DNA from: Salipiger marinus
GTDB lineage: Bacteria; Pseudomonadota; Alphaproteobacteria; Rhodobacterales; Rhodobacteraceae
Direction: 5' to 3'
Length of the DNA stretch: 64,000 bases
Assembly: GCF_900100085.1 (NCBI RefSeq)
Contig: NZ_FNEJ01000009.1
Coordinates: forward strand, 1 to 64,000
Position 1 is the stretch's first letter; each line of letters begins with the position of its first letter. A program made the position numbers and the translations under genes. The notes below the pieces were generated by a model. That model saw only the letters and a list, made by a program, of their open reading frames with translations, searched no databases and was not told the DNA's origin. Positions 44,775-52,742 of this stretch are shown one piece after another.

Positions 44775-46112
44775 ATGACAGAGACGCTGATCCGCAACGC
44801 CCGCACCGTGCTGACCATGGATGACGACGCCACCGAACCGGGTGGCATCGACATTCTGCTGCGCGACGGGGTGATCGCCGCCATGGGCGAGGGGCTGCCC
44901 GCCACGGGCGAGGTGGTGGAGGCGCGGCATTGCGTGGTGACGCCGGGGCTGGTGAACACCCATCACCATCTTTACCAGACGCTGACCCGCGCCGTGCCCG
45001 GCGGGCAGGACGCGCTGCTATTCGGCTGGCTGAAAACGCTTTATCCGATCTGGGCGCGGTTCGGCCCCGAAGAGATCTATACCTCCGCGCAGGTGGGGCT
45101 GGCGGAACTGGCGCTGTCGGGCTGTTCGCTGACCTCGGATCACCTTTATCTCTATCCCAACGGCGCGCGGCTCGATGATGCCATCGCCGCCGCCGAGGAT
45201 ATCGGCCTGCGCTTTCACGCCACGCGCGGCAGCATGAGCATCGGCGCCTCGAAGGGCGGCCTGCCCCCCGACAGTCTGGTGGAGCGCGAGGAGGCGATCC
45301 TCACCGACTGCATCCGCGTCATCGACGCCTTTCACGACCCGTCCGAAGGCGCGATGATCCGCGTCGGCGTGGCGCCCTGTTCGCCGTTTTCGGTGTCGCG
45401 CGACCTGATGCGCGAGGCGGCCCTGCTGGCCCGCGACAAGGGCGTGATGCTGCACACCCATCTGGCCGAAAACGCCGAAGACGTGGCCTATTCGCTGGCG
45501 AATTTTGGCTGCACTCCGGGGCAATATGCCGAGGATCTGGGCTGGACCGGGCCGGATGTCTGGCACGCGCATTGCGTGAAGCTTGACGCGCAAGAGATTG
45601 ATCTTTTTGCACGATCCAGAACCGGCGTCGCGCATTGCCCCTGTTCCAACTGCCGACTTGGCTCGGGCATCGCCCCTGTGGCCGCCATGCTGGAGGCGGG
45701 GGTGCCGGTGGGTCTGGGCGTTGACGGGTCGGCCAGCAATGACATGGGCAACCTGATCGCCGAGGCGCGGCAGGCGCTGCTGCTGCAGCGCGTGGCGCAG
45801 GGCGCGGATGCGATGAGCGCACGTGCGGCGCTGCGGCTGGCCACGCGCGGCGGGGCCGAGGTGCTGGGCCGCCATGATTGCGGTCAGGTGGCGGTGGGGA
45901 TGCGCGCCGATCTGGCGCTGTGGGATGTCAGCAGCATCGAAAGCGCGGGCAGCTGGGATCCGGCGGCGCTGCTGCTGGCGGGGCCGCAGAAGGTGCGGCA
46001 CCTGTTCGTCGAGGGACGGCAGGTGGTGCGCGACGGGCAGATCACGACGCTGGATCTGCCCACGGTGGTGGCGCGCCAGAACCGCCTTGCGCGCACGCTT
46101 TCGGAATTTTGA
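44775..46112 (+). CDS. 8-oxoguanine deaminase (amidohydrolase family)
   Basis: A 445-residue zinc amidohydrolase. Metal-binding text includes TPGLVNTHHHLYQTLTRAV (HxH), MLHTHLAENAEDV, DVWHAHCVKL and LGVDGSASNDMGNL (catalytic Asp). The SNDMGN pattern and PGGQDALLFGWLKTLYPIW resemble the 8-oxoguanine deaminase/Pa0142 group, converting 8-oxoguanine to uric acid. With the guanine deaminase at 47188-48477 it suggests purine-base catabolism. ATG 44775 with GGAGAG upstream. Confidence 0.85.
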   Translation: MTETLIRNARTVLTMDDDATEPGGIDILLRDGVIAAMGEGLPATGEVVEARHCVVTPGLVNTHHHLYQTLTRAVPGGQDALLFGWLKTLYPIWARFGPEEIYTSAQVGLAELALSGCSLTSDHLYLYPNGARLDDAIAAAEDIGLRFHATRGSMSIGASKGGLPPDSLVEREEAILTDCIRVIDAFHDPSEGAMIRVGVAPCSPFSVSRDLMREAALLARDKGVMLHTHLAENAEDVAYSLANFGCTPGQYAEDLGWTGPDVWHAHCVKLDAQEIDLFARSRTGVAHCPCSNCRLGSGIAPVAAMLEAGVPVGLGVDGSASNDMGNLIAEARQALLLQRVAQGADAMSARAALRLATRGGAEVLGRHDCGQVAVGMRADLALWDVSSIESAGSWDPAALLLAGPQKVRHLFVEGRQVVRDGQITTLDLPTVVARQNRLARTLSEF

Positions 46113-46142
46113 AGTAAATCAGAAGATTGGAGGTCATTCCTG

Positions 46143-46613
46143 ATGTTCGTTGCCAGACTCTGCCTGCCGCTTTTGCTGCTGCTTGCGCCCGCCTGCGTGC
46201 CGGTGCCGCTGCCCTCATCCTCGGGCAGCACCGCGCCGGAGACCTTTGTGGAGGATGCACGCGGCGCCCAGCTTAATGCCTTTCGCGCGGAAAACGGCAT
46301 GGCGCCGCTGAGCTTTTCGCCGGTGCTGCAGGAGGTGGCCGCCGCCCATGCGCGGGACATGGCGGCGCGGGGCGAGATGACCCATACCGGCAGTGATGGC
46401 AGCAGCATCGGCGACCGCATCCAGCGCAGCGGCTACCGGCTGCGGGCGGGGGCGGAAAACATCGCCGTCACCCGGGGCGGGCTGGACGCGGCGATGCGCA
46501 TCTGGATCGACTCGCCGCCGCACCGCGCCAACATGCTGATGCCCCGGGTGCGTGAATACGGGCTGGCGCAGTCGGGCAATTATTGGGCCATGGTGGTGGC
46601 GGGCACCCGCTGA
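46143..46613 (+). CDS. CAP-domain (YkwD-like) secreted protein, paralogue 1
   Basis: A 156-residue CAP/SCP-fold protein. It has a signal segment ending LLLLLAPACVP, where the cysteine suggests a lipoprotein although the lipobox (-3 Ala) is imperfect. The CAP core is LNAFRAENGMAPLSFSPVLQ, AAAHARDMAARGEMTHTGSD, AENIAVTRGG and SPPHRANML, with the usual His and Glu residues. The function of bacterial CAP proteins is not settled; proteolytic or lipid-binding roles are proposed. A paralogue follows after about 70 bases. Confidence 0.88.
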   Translation: MFVARLCLPLLLLLAPACVPVPLPSSSGSTAPETFVEDARGAQLNAFRAENGMAPLSFSPVLQEVAAAHARDMAARGEMTHTGSDGSSIGDRIQRSGYRLRAGAENIAVTRGGLDAAMRIWIDSPPHRANMLMPRVREYGLAQSGNYWAMVVAGTR

Positions 46614-46684
46614 TCCGGGGCGCCGCCCCTTGCCGAAGCCGCGTCGCGGTGCAGGTTAGGGAGCGGTGCCAAAGGAGAAATGCC

Positions 46685-47191
46685 ATGCGAGCCGCTCTTG
46701 TTCTCTGTTCCCTGCTGCTGACGGGGGCTGCCTGCGCCGACACGCGCGGCGATGTCCGACTGGCCCAGTCGGGCGACGCCTCCATTTCCGAACTGCGCCC
46801 GGCGCCGGACCGGATCACCCAGACCAGCCCCAAGGCCGCGGCACAGGCGCTGAACAGCTGGCGTCAGGCGCGCGGCCTGTCGCCCCTGCATCGCAACCCG
46901 CGTCTGCAGCAGGCGGCAGAGGTGCAGTCGCGCGACATGGCCCGCACCGGGCGCATGGCGCATCAGGGCAGCGATGGCAGCCGCGTCGGTGACAGGGCGA
47001 AGCGCGCGGGCTACACCTATTCGCATGTGGCCGAAAACCTTGCCATGACGCCATTCGGCATCGACAGCGCCATGGAGCTTTGGGAAAAATCGCCCTCGCA
47101 TCGGCAGGCGATGCTGCGGCCCGACCTGCGCGATTTTGGTCTGGCGCAGGTGGGGCAATACTGGACGCTGGTGCTGGGCAAGCCGCGCTAA
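46685..47191 (+). CDS. CAP-domain secreted protein, paralogue 2
   Basis: A 168-residue relative of the preceding protein, with a signal peptide (MRAALVLCSLLLTGAACA). The core reads LNSWRQARGLSPLHRNPRLQ, AEVQSRDMARTGRMAHQGSD, AENLAMTPFG and SPSHRQAMLRPDLRDFGLAQ. At the position of the first conserved His of paralogue 1 (AHARDM) it has Gln (VQSRDM), so one metal-site residue may be lost. ATG 46685 follows AAAGGAG. Its stop overlaps the stop of the convergent guanine deaminase. Confidence 0.88.
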   Translation: MRAALVLCSLLLTGAACADTRGDVRLAQSGDASISELRPAPDRITQTSPKAAAQALNSWRQARGLSPLHRNPRLQQAAEVQSRDMARTGRMAHQGSDGSRVGDRAKRAGYTYSHVAENLAMTPFGIDSAMELWEKSPSHRQAMLRPDLRDFGLAQVGQYWTLVLGKPR

Positions 47192-48477
47192 CGCGCCTGC
47201 CGCCCCGCCACCCAGGTGGAGCGGATGGCGCGGTCATCCCCCATCATGATGGTCGGAAACAGCACCTCCCACAGGCTTTCCGCCTCGGCCACGCGTTGCG
47301 CGATGGCGGGGGTGGAGGCGAGATCAAGCACGGTGAAATCCGCCTCCAGCCCGGGGGCCAGATTGCCGATGCGGTCCTCTGCCCCCAGCGCGCGCGCCGA
47401 TCCTTGGGTCGCAAGCCATAGCAGTTCCGCTGGATGCAGCGCGCGGTGGCGCAGCTGCGCCACCTCATAGGCGGCGGCCATGGTGCGCAGCATGGAAAAG
47501 GACGACCCGCCCCCGGTATCGGTGGCAAGCCCCACCCGCAGACCCGCACGCGTCAGCCCGTCCATGTCAAAAAGCCCCGAGCCGATGAAGGTGTTGGAGG
47601 TGGGGCAGTGCACCAGCGCCGCGCCTACCTCGCGCAGCCGGTCGCGTTCGCGCGGCTCCAGATGGATGGCATGACCATATAGCCCGCGCGGCCCCAGCAG
47701 CCCATGCGCCTCGTAAGTATCCAGATAATCCCGCGCCTGCGGGTAAAGCCCGCGCACCCATACAATTTCGTCGGTCTGTTCCGACAGATGCGTCTGCATC
47801 AGGCAGCCGGGATGTTCGGCCCAGAGCGCCCCCAGCGCCTCCAGCTGGGCCGGGGTCGAGGTGGGCGAGAATCGCGGCGTTATGACATATTCCGCCCGCC
47901 CCTTGCCGTGCCAGCGCGCCAGCAGCGCCGCGCTGTCGTCATAGGCGGACTGCGCGCTGTCCCGCAGGAAGGCGGGGGCGGTGTCGCGGTCCATGCAGGT
48001 CTTGCCCGCAAACACCCGCATCCCGCGCGCCTCGGCGGCCTGAAACAGCGCCTCCACCGAGGCAGGGTGGATCGTGCAATAGGAACAGACCGAGGTGGTG
48101 CCATGCGCCAGCAGCAGATCCAGATAGCGCCCCGCCACCTCGGCGGCATGGGCGGGATCGGCAAACCGCGCCTCGGTCGGGAAGGTGTAGTCGTTGAGCC
48201 AGTCGATCAGCCGCTTGCCCCAGCTCGCGATCATGCCGGTCTGCGGGTAATGCGTATGGGCATCGACAAACCCCGGCACGATCAGCGCCGTGCCGTGATC
48301 CACCACGGGCACCTGCGGATGCGCCGCGCGCAGGGTATCGGCGGCGCCCATGGCGGCGATGCGCCCGCCCGAGACCAGCAGCGCGCCATGGCGGTCATGG
48401 CGCACGGCCTCCGGCCCCAGATCGAAGGGCGAGCCTGCGAAGCTCAGCGTCTGTCCCAGATGCAGCATGTCGGTCAT
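47188..48477 (-). CDS. guaD: Guanine deaminase
   Basis: A 429-residue zinc amidohydrolase that converts guanine to xanthine. Signature regions are VPGFVDAHTHYPQTGMIASW, GKRLIDWLNDYTFPTEARF, CMDRDTAP, MQTHLSEQTDEIVWV and GLATDTGGGSSFSML. ATG 48477 (MTDMLHLGQTLSFAG) follows GAGGGACC. The gene is convergent with the CAP gene, sharing overlapping stop codons, and no terminator fits between. Confidence 0.93.
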   Translation of the reverse strand: MTDMLHLGQTLSFAGSPFDLGPEAVRHDRHGALLVSGGRIAAMGAADTLRAAHPQVPVVDHGTALIVPGFVDAHTHYPQTGMIASWGKRLIDWLNDYTFPTEARFADPAHAAEVAGRYLDLLLAHGTTSVCSYCTIHPASVEALFQAAEARGMRVFAGKTCMDRDTAPAFLRDSAQSAYDDSAALLARWHGKGRAEYVITPRFSPTSTPAQLEALGALWAEHPGCLMQTHLSEQTDEIVWVRGLYPQARDYLDTYEAHGLLGPRGLYGHAIHLEPRERDRLREVGAALVHCPTSNTFIGSGLFDMDGLTRAGLRVGLATDTGGGSSFSMLRTMAAAYEVAQLRHRALHPAELLWLATQGSARALGAEDRIGNLAPGLEADFTVLDLASTPAIAQRVAEAESLWEVLFPTIMMGDDRAIRSTWVAGRQAR

Positions 48478-48594
48478 ATATGGTCCCTCTTCTGTGCCGA
48501 AGATGCAGCGCCGCACCGCCTACCGCAATGCGCCCTGTTGCTTTATCCCGTGATCCCCTAGATTTGGCCGGAACCAGAGGCAACGGGGCAGGGC

Positions 48595-49989
48595 ATGACC
48601 GATCACACCGGCACCACGGCGGATGACGACGCGCGCGAGGACATGACCAACCCGCTTGAACGCAAGGTGGTGACGGCGATCCTGTATGCCGTGGATGTGG
48701 GCGACCGCCTGCGTCTGATCGAGCTGATGGAGCCGCTGCACCCCGCCGACATCGCCGACCTTCTGGAACAGATCAACGCCTTCGACCGGATGCGGCTGAT
48801 CAAGCTTTATGACCGGGAGTTCGACGGCGAGATCCTCACCGAACTCGACGAGTCGATCCGCGAAGAGGTGATCCGCACCCTGAACCCCGAGGTTCTGGCC
48901 GATGCGGTGCGCGAGCTTGATTCGGATGACGTGGTCGACCTGCTGGAGGATCTGGACGAGGCGCAGCAGGAAGCGATTCTGGATGTGCTCGAAGACAGCG
49001 ACCGTGTCGCCGTCGAACAGTCGCTGACCTATCCGGAATATTCCGCAGGCCGCCTGATGCAGCGCGAGGTGGTGATGGCCCCGGAGCACTGGACCGTGGG
49101 CGAGGCCATCGACTATCTGCGCCGCACCGAGGATCTGCCCGAACAGTTCTACCACATCGTGCTGGTGGATCCGAAACTGCGCCCGGTGGGCAATGTGACG
49201 CTGGGCAAGCTCATGTCCTCGCGCCGCGAGGTGGCGCTGGCCTCGCTGCTGGAAGAGACCTTCCATGTCATCCCGGTGACCCGGCCCGAATCCGAAGTGG
49301 CCTATGCCTTCAACCAGTATCACCTGATCTCGGCCCCGGTGGTGGATGAGAACGACCGGCTGGTGGGGGTGATCACCATCGACGACGCCATGGCGGTGCT
49401 CGACGAGGAACACGAGGAAGACATCCTGCGTCTGGCCGGGGTGGGCGAGGAAAGCCGCCTGTCGGACAGCGTGCTGGAAACCACCCGGCAGCGCTTTCCG
49501 TGGCTGGCGGTCAATCTGGTGACGGCGGTGCTGGCCTCGCTGGTCATCGCGCAGTTCGAGGCGGCGATCACGCAGGTGGTGGCGCTGGCGGTGCTGATGC
49601 CCATCGTGGCCTCCATGGGCGGGAATGCCGGGACGCAGGCGCTGACCGTGGCGGTGCGGGCGCTGGCCACGCGCGACCTGACCGGATCGAACGTCTGGCG
49701 GGTGATCGGGCGCGAGGTGATGGTGGGGCTGGTCAACGGGCTGGCCTTCGCGCTGGTCATGGGGCTGGTGGGCATCTTCTGGTTCGGCTCGCCCGCGCTG
49801 GGGGGGGTGATCGCGGCGGCCATGGTCATCAACCTTGTGGTGGCGGGGCTGGCGGGGATCGTGGTGCCGGTCGTGCTCGACAAGCTGCGCGTCGATCCGG
49901 CGCTGGCCTCGGGGGCCTTCGTGACCACGGTGACCGATGTGGTGGGCTTCTTCGCCTTTCTGGGCCTCGCCGTGCTGGTGCTGCTGTGA
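48595..49989 (+). CDS. mgtE: Magnesium transporter MgtE
   Basis: A 464-residue channel. Domains in order: N domain (about 1-135, rich in Leu/Glu/Asp), two CBS domains (about 145-270, for example LTYPEYSAGRLMQREVVMA), a connecting helix and five membrane spans from about 300 with MPIVASMGGNAGTQALTVAVRAL, the ion-selectivity region. It controls Mg2+ uptake by sensing cytoplasmic Mg2+ through the acidic domains. The next gene overlaps its stop by 4 bases. Confidence 0.96.
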   Translation: MTDHTGTTADDDAREDMTNPLERKVVTAILYAVDVGDRLRLIELMEPLHPADIADLLEQINAFDRMRLIKLYDREFDGEILTELDESIREEVIRTLNPEVLADAVRELDSDDVVDLLEDLDEAQQEAILDVLEDSDRVAVEQSLTYPEYSAGRLMQREVVMAPEHWTVGEAIDYLRRTEDLPEQFYHIVLVDPKLRPVGNVTLGKLMSSRREVALASLLEETFHVIPVTRPESEVAYAFNQYHLISAPVVDENDRLVGVITIDDAMAVLDEEHEEDILRLAGVGEESRLSDSVLETTRQRFPWLAVNLVTAVLASLVIAQFEAAITQVVALAVLMPIVASMGGNAGTQALTVAVRALATRDLTGSNVWRVIGREVMVGLVNGLAFALVMGLVGIFWFGSPALGGVIAAAMVINLVVAGLAGIVVPVVLDKLRVDPALASGAFVTTVTDVVGFFAFLGLAVLVLL

Positions 49990-50546
49990 CCGATCTGGCC
50001 GCGATCAAGGCGGAAGCCCGCCGCGCCGCCGCCGCCCGCCGTGCGGCGGCCCATGCCGCCGATGCGGGGCAGGCGGCGGGAATGCTCTCGTCGCTCCTCG
50101 CGGGCTATCGCGGCGTGCCGCTGGCGGGCTACGTGCCGATCCGGACGGAGATTGACCCGCTGCCCGCCATGGCGGAGGCCGCAGCCCATGGCCCCGTCGC
50201 CATCCCGGTGATCGAGGCCCCCGGCCAGCCGCTGCGCTTTGCCCGGTGGGAGCCCGACATGCCGCTGGTCGAGGGCCCCTATGGCGCCCGCATCCCGGCC
50301 CGGCCCGAGGTTCTGACCCCGGAAATCCTCATCGTGCCGCTTCTGGCCTTCACCCGCGCGGGGGCCCGGCTGGGCTATGGCGGCGGCTTTTACGACCGCA
50401 CGCTGGACGCGCTGCGCAAAAGCGGCCCGGTGCTGGCGCTCGGCTTTGCCTATGCGGCGCAGGAGGCGGATCATCTGCCGCTGGAGCCCACCGATGCGCC
50501 GCTGGATCTGATCGTGACGGAAAGCGGCATCCTGACCCCGCGCTGA
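49986..50546 (+). CDS. 5-formyltetrahydrofolate cyclo-ligase
   Basis: A 186-residue enzyme converting 5-formyl-THF to 5,10-methenyl-THF with ATP. Motifs: PIRTEIDPLP, the ATP-binding region LIVPLLAFTRAGARLGYGGG and FYDRTLDALR. GTG 49986 overlaps the mgtE stop (GTGA) and gives the usual family length. The in-frame text upstream is inside mgtE and not protein-like. Confidence 0.93.
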   Translation: MTDLAAIKAEARRAAAARRAAAHAADAGQAAGMLSSLLAGYRGVPLAGYVPIRTEIDPLPAMAEAAAHGPVAIPVIEAPGQPLRFARWEPDMPLVEGPYGARIPARPEVLTPEILIVPLLAFTRAGARLGYGGGFYDRTLDALRKSGPVLALGFAYAAQEADHLPLEPTDAPLDLIVTESGILTPR

Positions 50547-50624
50547 GGGAACCCGCGCCGCCTTGGCTGCGTTTGGGGGCAGAACGGTCCCGACCGGGAC
50601 CGGATTGCATCACAGGAGAGATTC

Positions 50625-51110
50625 ATGCCGCAGAGTTTTGTCCCCTATCTCAAGGAAAACGCCCGCAAGGACATGGTGGGGGTGCTCAACGCGCGCCTTG
50701 CCGACACCATCGCGCTGACCAACGCGGTGAAGCAGGCGCATTGGAACCTCAAGGGGCGCGGATTCATCGGGGTGCATGAGCTGCTGGACGATGTGGCGGA
50801 CCACCTGCGCGACGGCGCCGACCTGATGGCCGAACGCGCCGCGATCCTCGGCGGTCTGGCGCAGGGCACCGTGGAGGTCGCCGCCAAGGCCAGCGGGCTG
50901 GAGCCCTATCCCACCGACATCACCGAGATCGACGATCACATCGCAGCGCTTGTGGACCGCTTCGGCGCCTACAGCACCAAGCTGCGCGAAGCGATCGAGG
51001 CCGCCGACGAGGCCGGCGACGAAGGTACCGCCGATCTATTCACCGAAGTGATCCGCGCCGCCGACAAGGACGCATGGTTCATCGGCTCGAACAGCCCCAA
51101 ATCCGCCTGA
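50625..51110 (+). CDS. dps: Dps family DNA-protecting ferritin-like protein
   Basis: A 161-residue four-helix protein that forms a cage, oxidises Fe2+ with hydrogen peroxide and protects DNA. Ferroxidase residues are visible in KQAHWNLKGRGFIGVHELLD and ADLMAERAAILGG. The N-terminus is short but lysine-bearing (YLKENARKDM). AGGAGAG precedes ATG 50625, and a strong terminator follows. Confidence 0.94.
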   Translation: MPQSFVPYLKENARKDMVGVLNARLADTIALTNAVKQAHWNLKGRGFIGVHELLDDVADHLRDGADLMAERAAILGGLAQGTVEVAAKASGLEPYPTDITEIDDHIAALVDRFGAYSTKLREAIEAADEAGDEGTADLFTEVIRAADKDAWFIGSNSPKSA

Positions 51111-51130
51111 CCTGCCTCTCAAGACAGAAA

Positions 51131-51165
51131 AAGCGGCCTCCCTTCCGGAGGCCGCTTGGTTTTTG
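51131..51165 (+). terminator. Rho-independent terminator after dps
   Basis: Eleven-bp perfect inverted repeat AAGCGGCCTCC (51131-51141) and GGAGGCCGCTT (51147-51157) with a 5-nt loop, followed by GGTTTTTG. Confidence 0.9.
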
Positions 51166-51406
51166 AACACGAAAGCCGCCCATTTTGTGCCCGCAGGTGG
51201 CGCTTCGCGGCTCCCGCGCCGAGACATGCGCTTCCAGCGGCCCCAAATATCCCGGGGGAGTCCGCGTCAGCGGACGGGGGCAGAGCCCCCGCTGCTCCCG
51301 CCCGCCGCGTGACGTCAGCAGGGGGGCGATGCGCGCATCGCCCCCGGGAACGGGGTCTGGCGCCCCGCTGTCCTGCCTCATCCGCGCCGTGCGGGGATGG
51401 TCTGGG
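51166..51406. other. dps-purD convergent intergenic region
   Basis: No gene is visible between the dps terminator and purD. The region holds extragenic element copy A (51228-51290), an 11-bp arm palindrome (51322-51345) and further short G/C stems, for example GGGGTCTGGCGCCCC near 51353. These could together act as a bidirectional transcription end for purD. Confidence 0.5.
51228..51290. repeat. Extragenic hairpin element, copy A
   Basis: A 63-base element starting GCGCTTCCAGCGGCCCCAAA and continuing TATCCCGGGGGAG, then the hairpin GTCCGC-GTCA-GCGGAC region and the GGGGGC-AGA-GCCCCC hairpin. Its reverse complement recurs at 54280-54343. The stem GTCCGC/GCGGAC is identical in both while the loop differs. 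It sits in the convergent dps/purD gap, followed by another strong palindrome (51321-51346, GGGGGCGATGC with GCATCGCCCCC). Confidence 0.75.
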
Positions 51407-52669
51407 TCAGAGCGCGCGCCAGCCGATATCGCGGCGGCAGAAGCCCTCCGGCCAGTCCAGCGCATCGGCCAGCGCATAGGCGCGGTCCTGTGCCTCGGCC
51501 AGTGTCGCCCCGCGGGCCGTGGCGTTCAGCACCCGCCCGCCATTGGCCAGCATGTGCCCCTCGCGCATCACGGTGCCCGCATGGAACATCTGCTGGAAAC
51601 TGTCCTCGGGCAGGCTTTCCAGCCCCCGGATCTCGGTGCCCTTGGCGTAAGTCCCGGGATAGCCCCGTGCGGCCAGCACCACGGTCAGCGCATGATCTTC
51701 GGCCCATGTGACCCCGGCCTCCTCCAGCCGTCCTTCGGCGCAGGCCACGATCAGATCCAGCACCTGTCCGCCAAGCCGCATCATCAGCACCTGACATTCC
51801 GGATCGCCGAAGCGCACGTTGTATTCCACCAGCCTTGGCGCGTCGTCCTTGATCATCAGCCCGGCATAAAGCACGCCCTGATAGGGCATGCCGCGGCGCG
51901 CCATCTCGGCCATGGTGGGTTTCACGATCTCGTCCAGCGCGCGCTGCGCCACCGCGTCGCTCAGCACCGGGGCGGGGGAATAGGCGCCCATGCCGCCGGT
52001 ATTGGGGCCGGTATCGCCGTCGCCGACCCGCTTGTGATCCTGCGCCGTGCCGATGGGCAGCACCGTCTCGCCATCGACCAGCACGAAGAACGAGGCTTCC
52101 TCGCCGGTCATGAATTCCTCGATCACCACCTCGGCGCCCGCGCCGCCAAAGGCGCCGCCGAACATGTCGTCGATCGCGGCCTCGGCCTCGGCCACGGTTT
52201 CGGCGATGATCACGCCCTTGCCTGCGGCCAGCCCGTCCGCCTTGATGACGATCGGCGCCCCGGTCTGGCGCACATGGGCGCGGGCGGCTTCGGCCTTGGT
52301 GAAATGGCCATAGCCTGCGGTGGGGGCGCCCACGGCGGCGCAGATTTCCTTGGTGAAGGCCTTGGAGGCTTCAAGCCGGGCCGCTGCCTGACTGGGGCCG
52401 AAGACCAGCAGCCCTGCCTCGCGCAGCCGGTCGGCCACCCCTGCGGCGAGCGGCGCCTCCGGTCCGATGATGACCAGATCGATGGACTGGCTTTCGGCGA
52501 ATTCCGCCACTGTGCCGCCATCCTCGATGTCAAGCTGCGCGCATTCCGCGATCTGCGCGATGCCCGCATTGCCCGGCGCCACGATCAGTTTGCCGCATTT
52601 GGGATTCTGCAGCACGGCCCAGGCGAGGGCGTGTTCGCGCCCGCCACCGCCGAGGATGAGGATGTTCAT
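51407..52669 (-). CDS. purD: Phosphoribosylamine-glycine ligase
   Basis: A 420-residue ATP-grasp enzyme of purine synthesis (GAR synthetase). The N-terminus is MNILILGGGGREHALAWAVL, then VIIGPEAPLAAGVADRL, ATP-binding PIVIKADGLAAGKGVIIAET and the active-site LYAGLMIKDDAPRLVEYNVR-type end with FGDPECQV. ATG 52669 follows GGAGAG. It is divergent from xseA with a 73-base gap. Confidence 0.96.
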   Translation of the reverse strand: MNILILGGGGREHALAWAVLQNPKCGKLIVAPGNAGIAQIAECAQLDIEDGGTVAEFAESQSIDLVIIGPEAPLAAGVADRLREAGLLVFGPSQAAARLEASKAFTKEICAAVGAPTAGYGHFTKAEAARAHVRQTGAPIVIKADGLAAGKGVIIAETVAEAEAAIDDMFGGAFGGAGAEVVIEEFMTGEEASFFVLVDGETVLPIGTAQDHKRVGDGDTGPNTGGMGAYSPAPVLSDAVAQRALDEIVKPTMAEMARRGMPYQGVLYAGLMIKDDAPRLVEYNVRFGDPECQVLMMRLGGQVLDLIVACAEGRLEEAGVTWAEDHALTVVLAARGYPGTYAKGTEIRGLESLPEDSFQQMFHAGTVMREGHMLANGGRVLNATARGATLAEAQDRAYALADALDWPEGFCRRDIGWRAL

Positions 52670-52742
52670 GAGGGCTCTCCCGCCTTGGCCTTTGTTGCCG
52701 CGCGTTCTAAGGTCGGGCGAGGCCAAGAGCAAGCGAGCGCGC

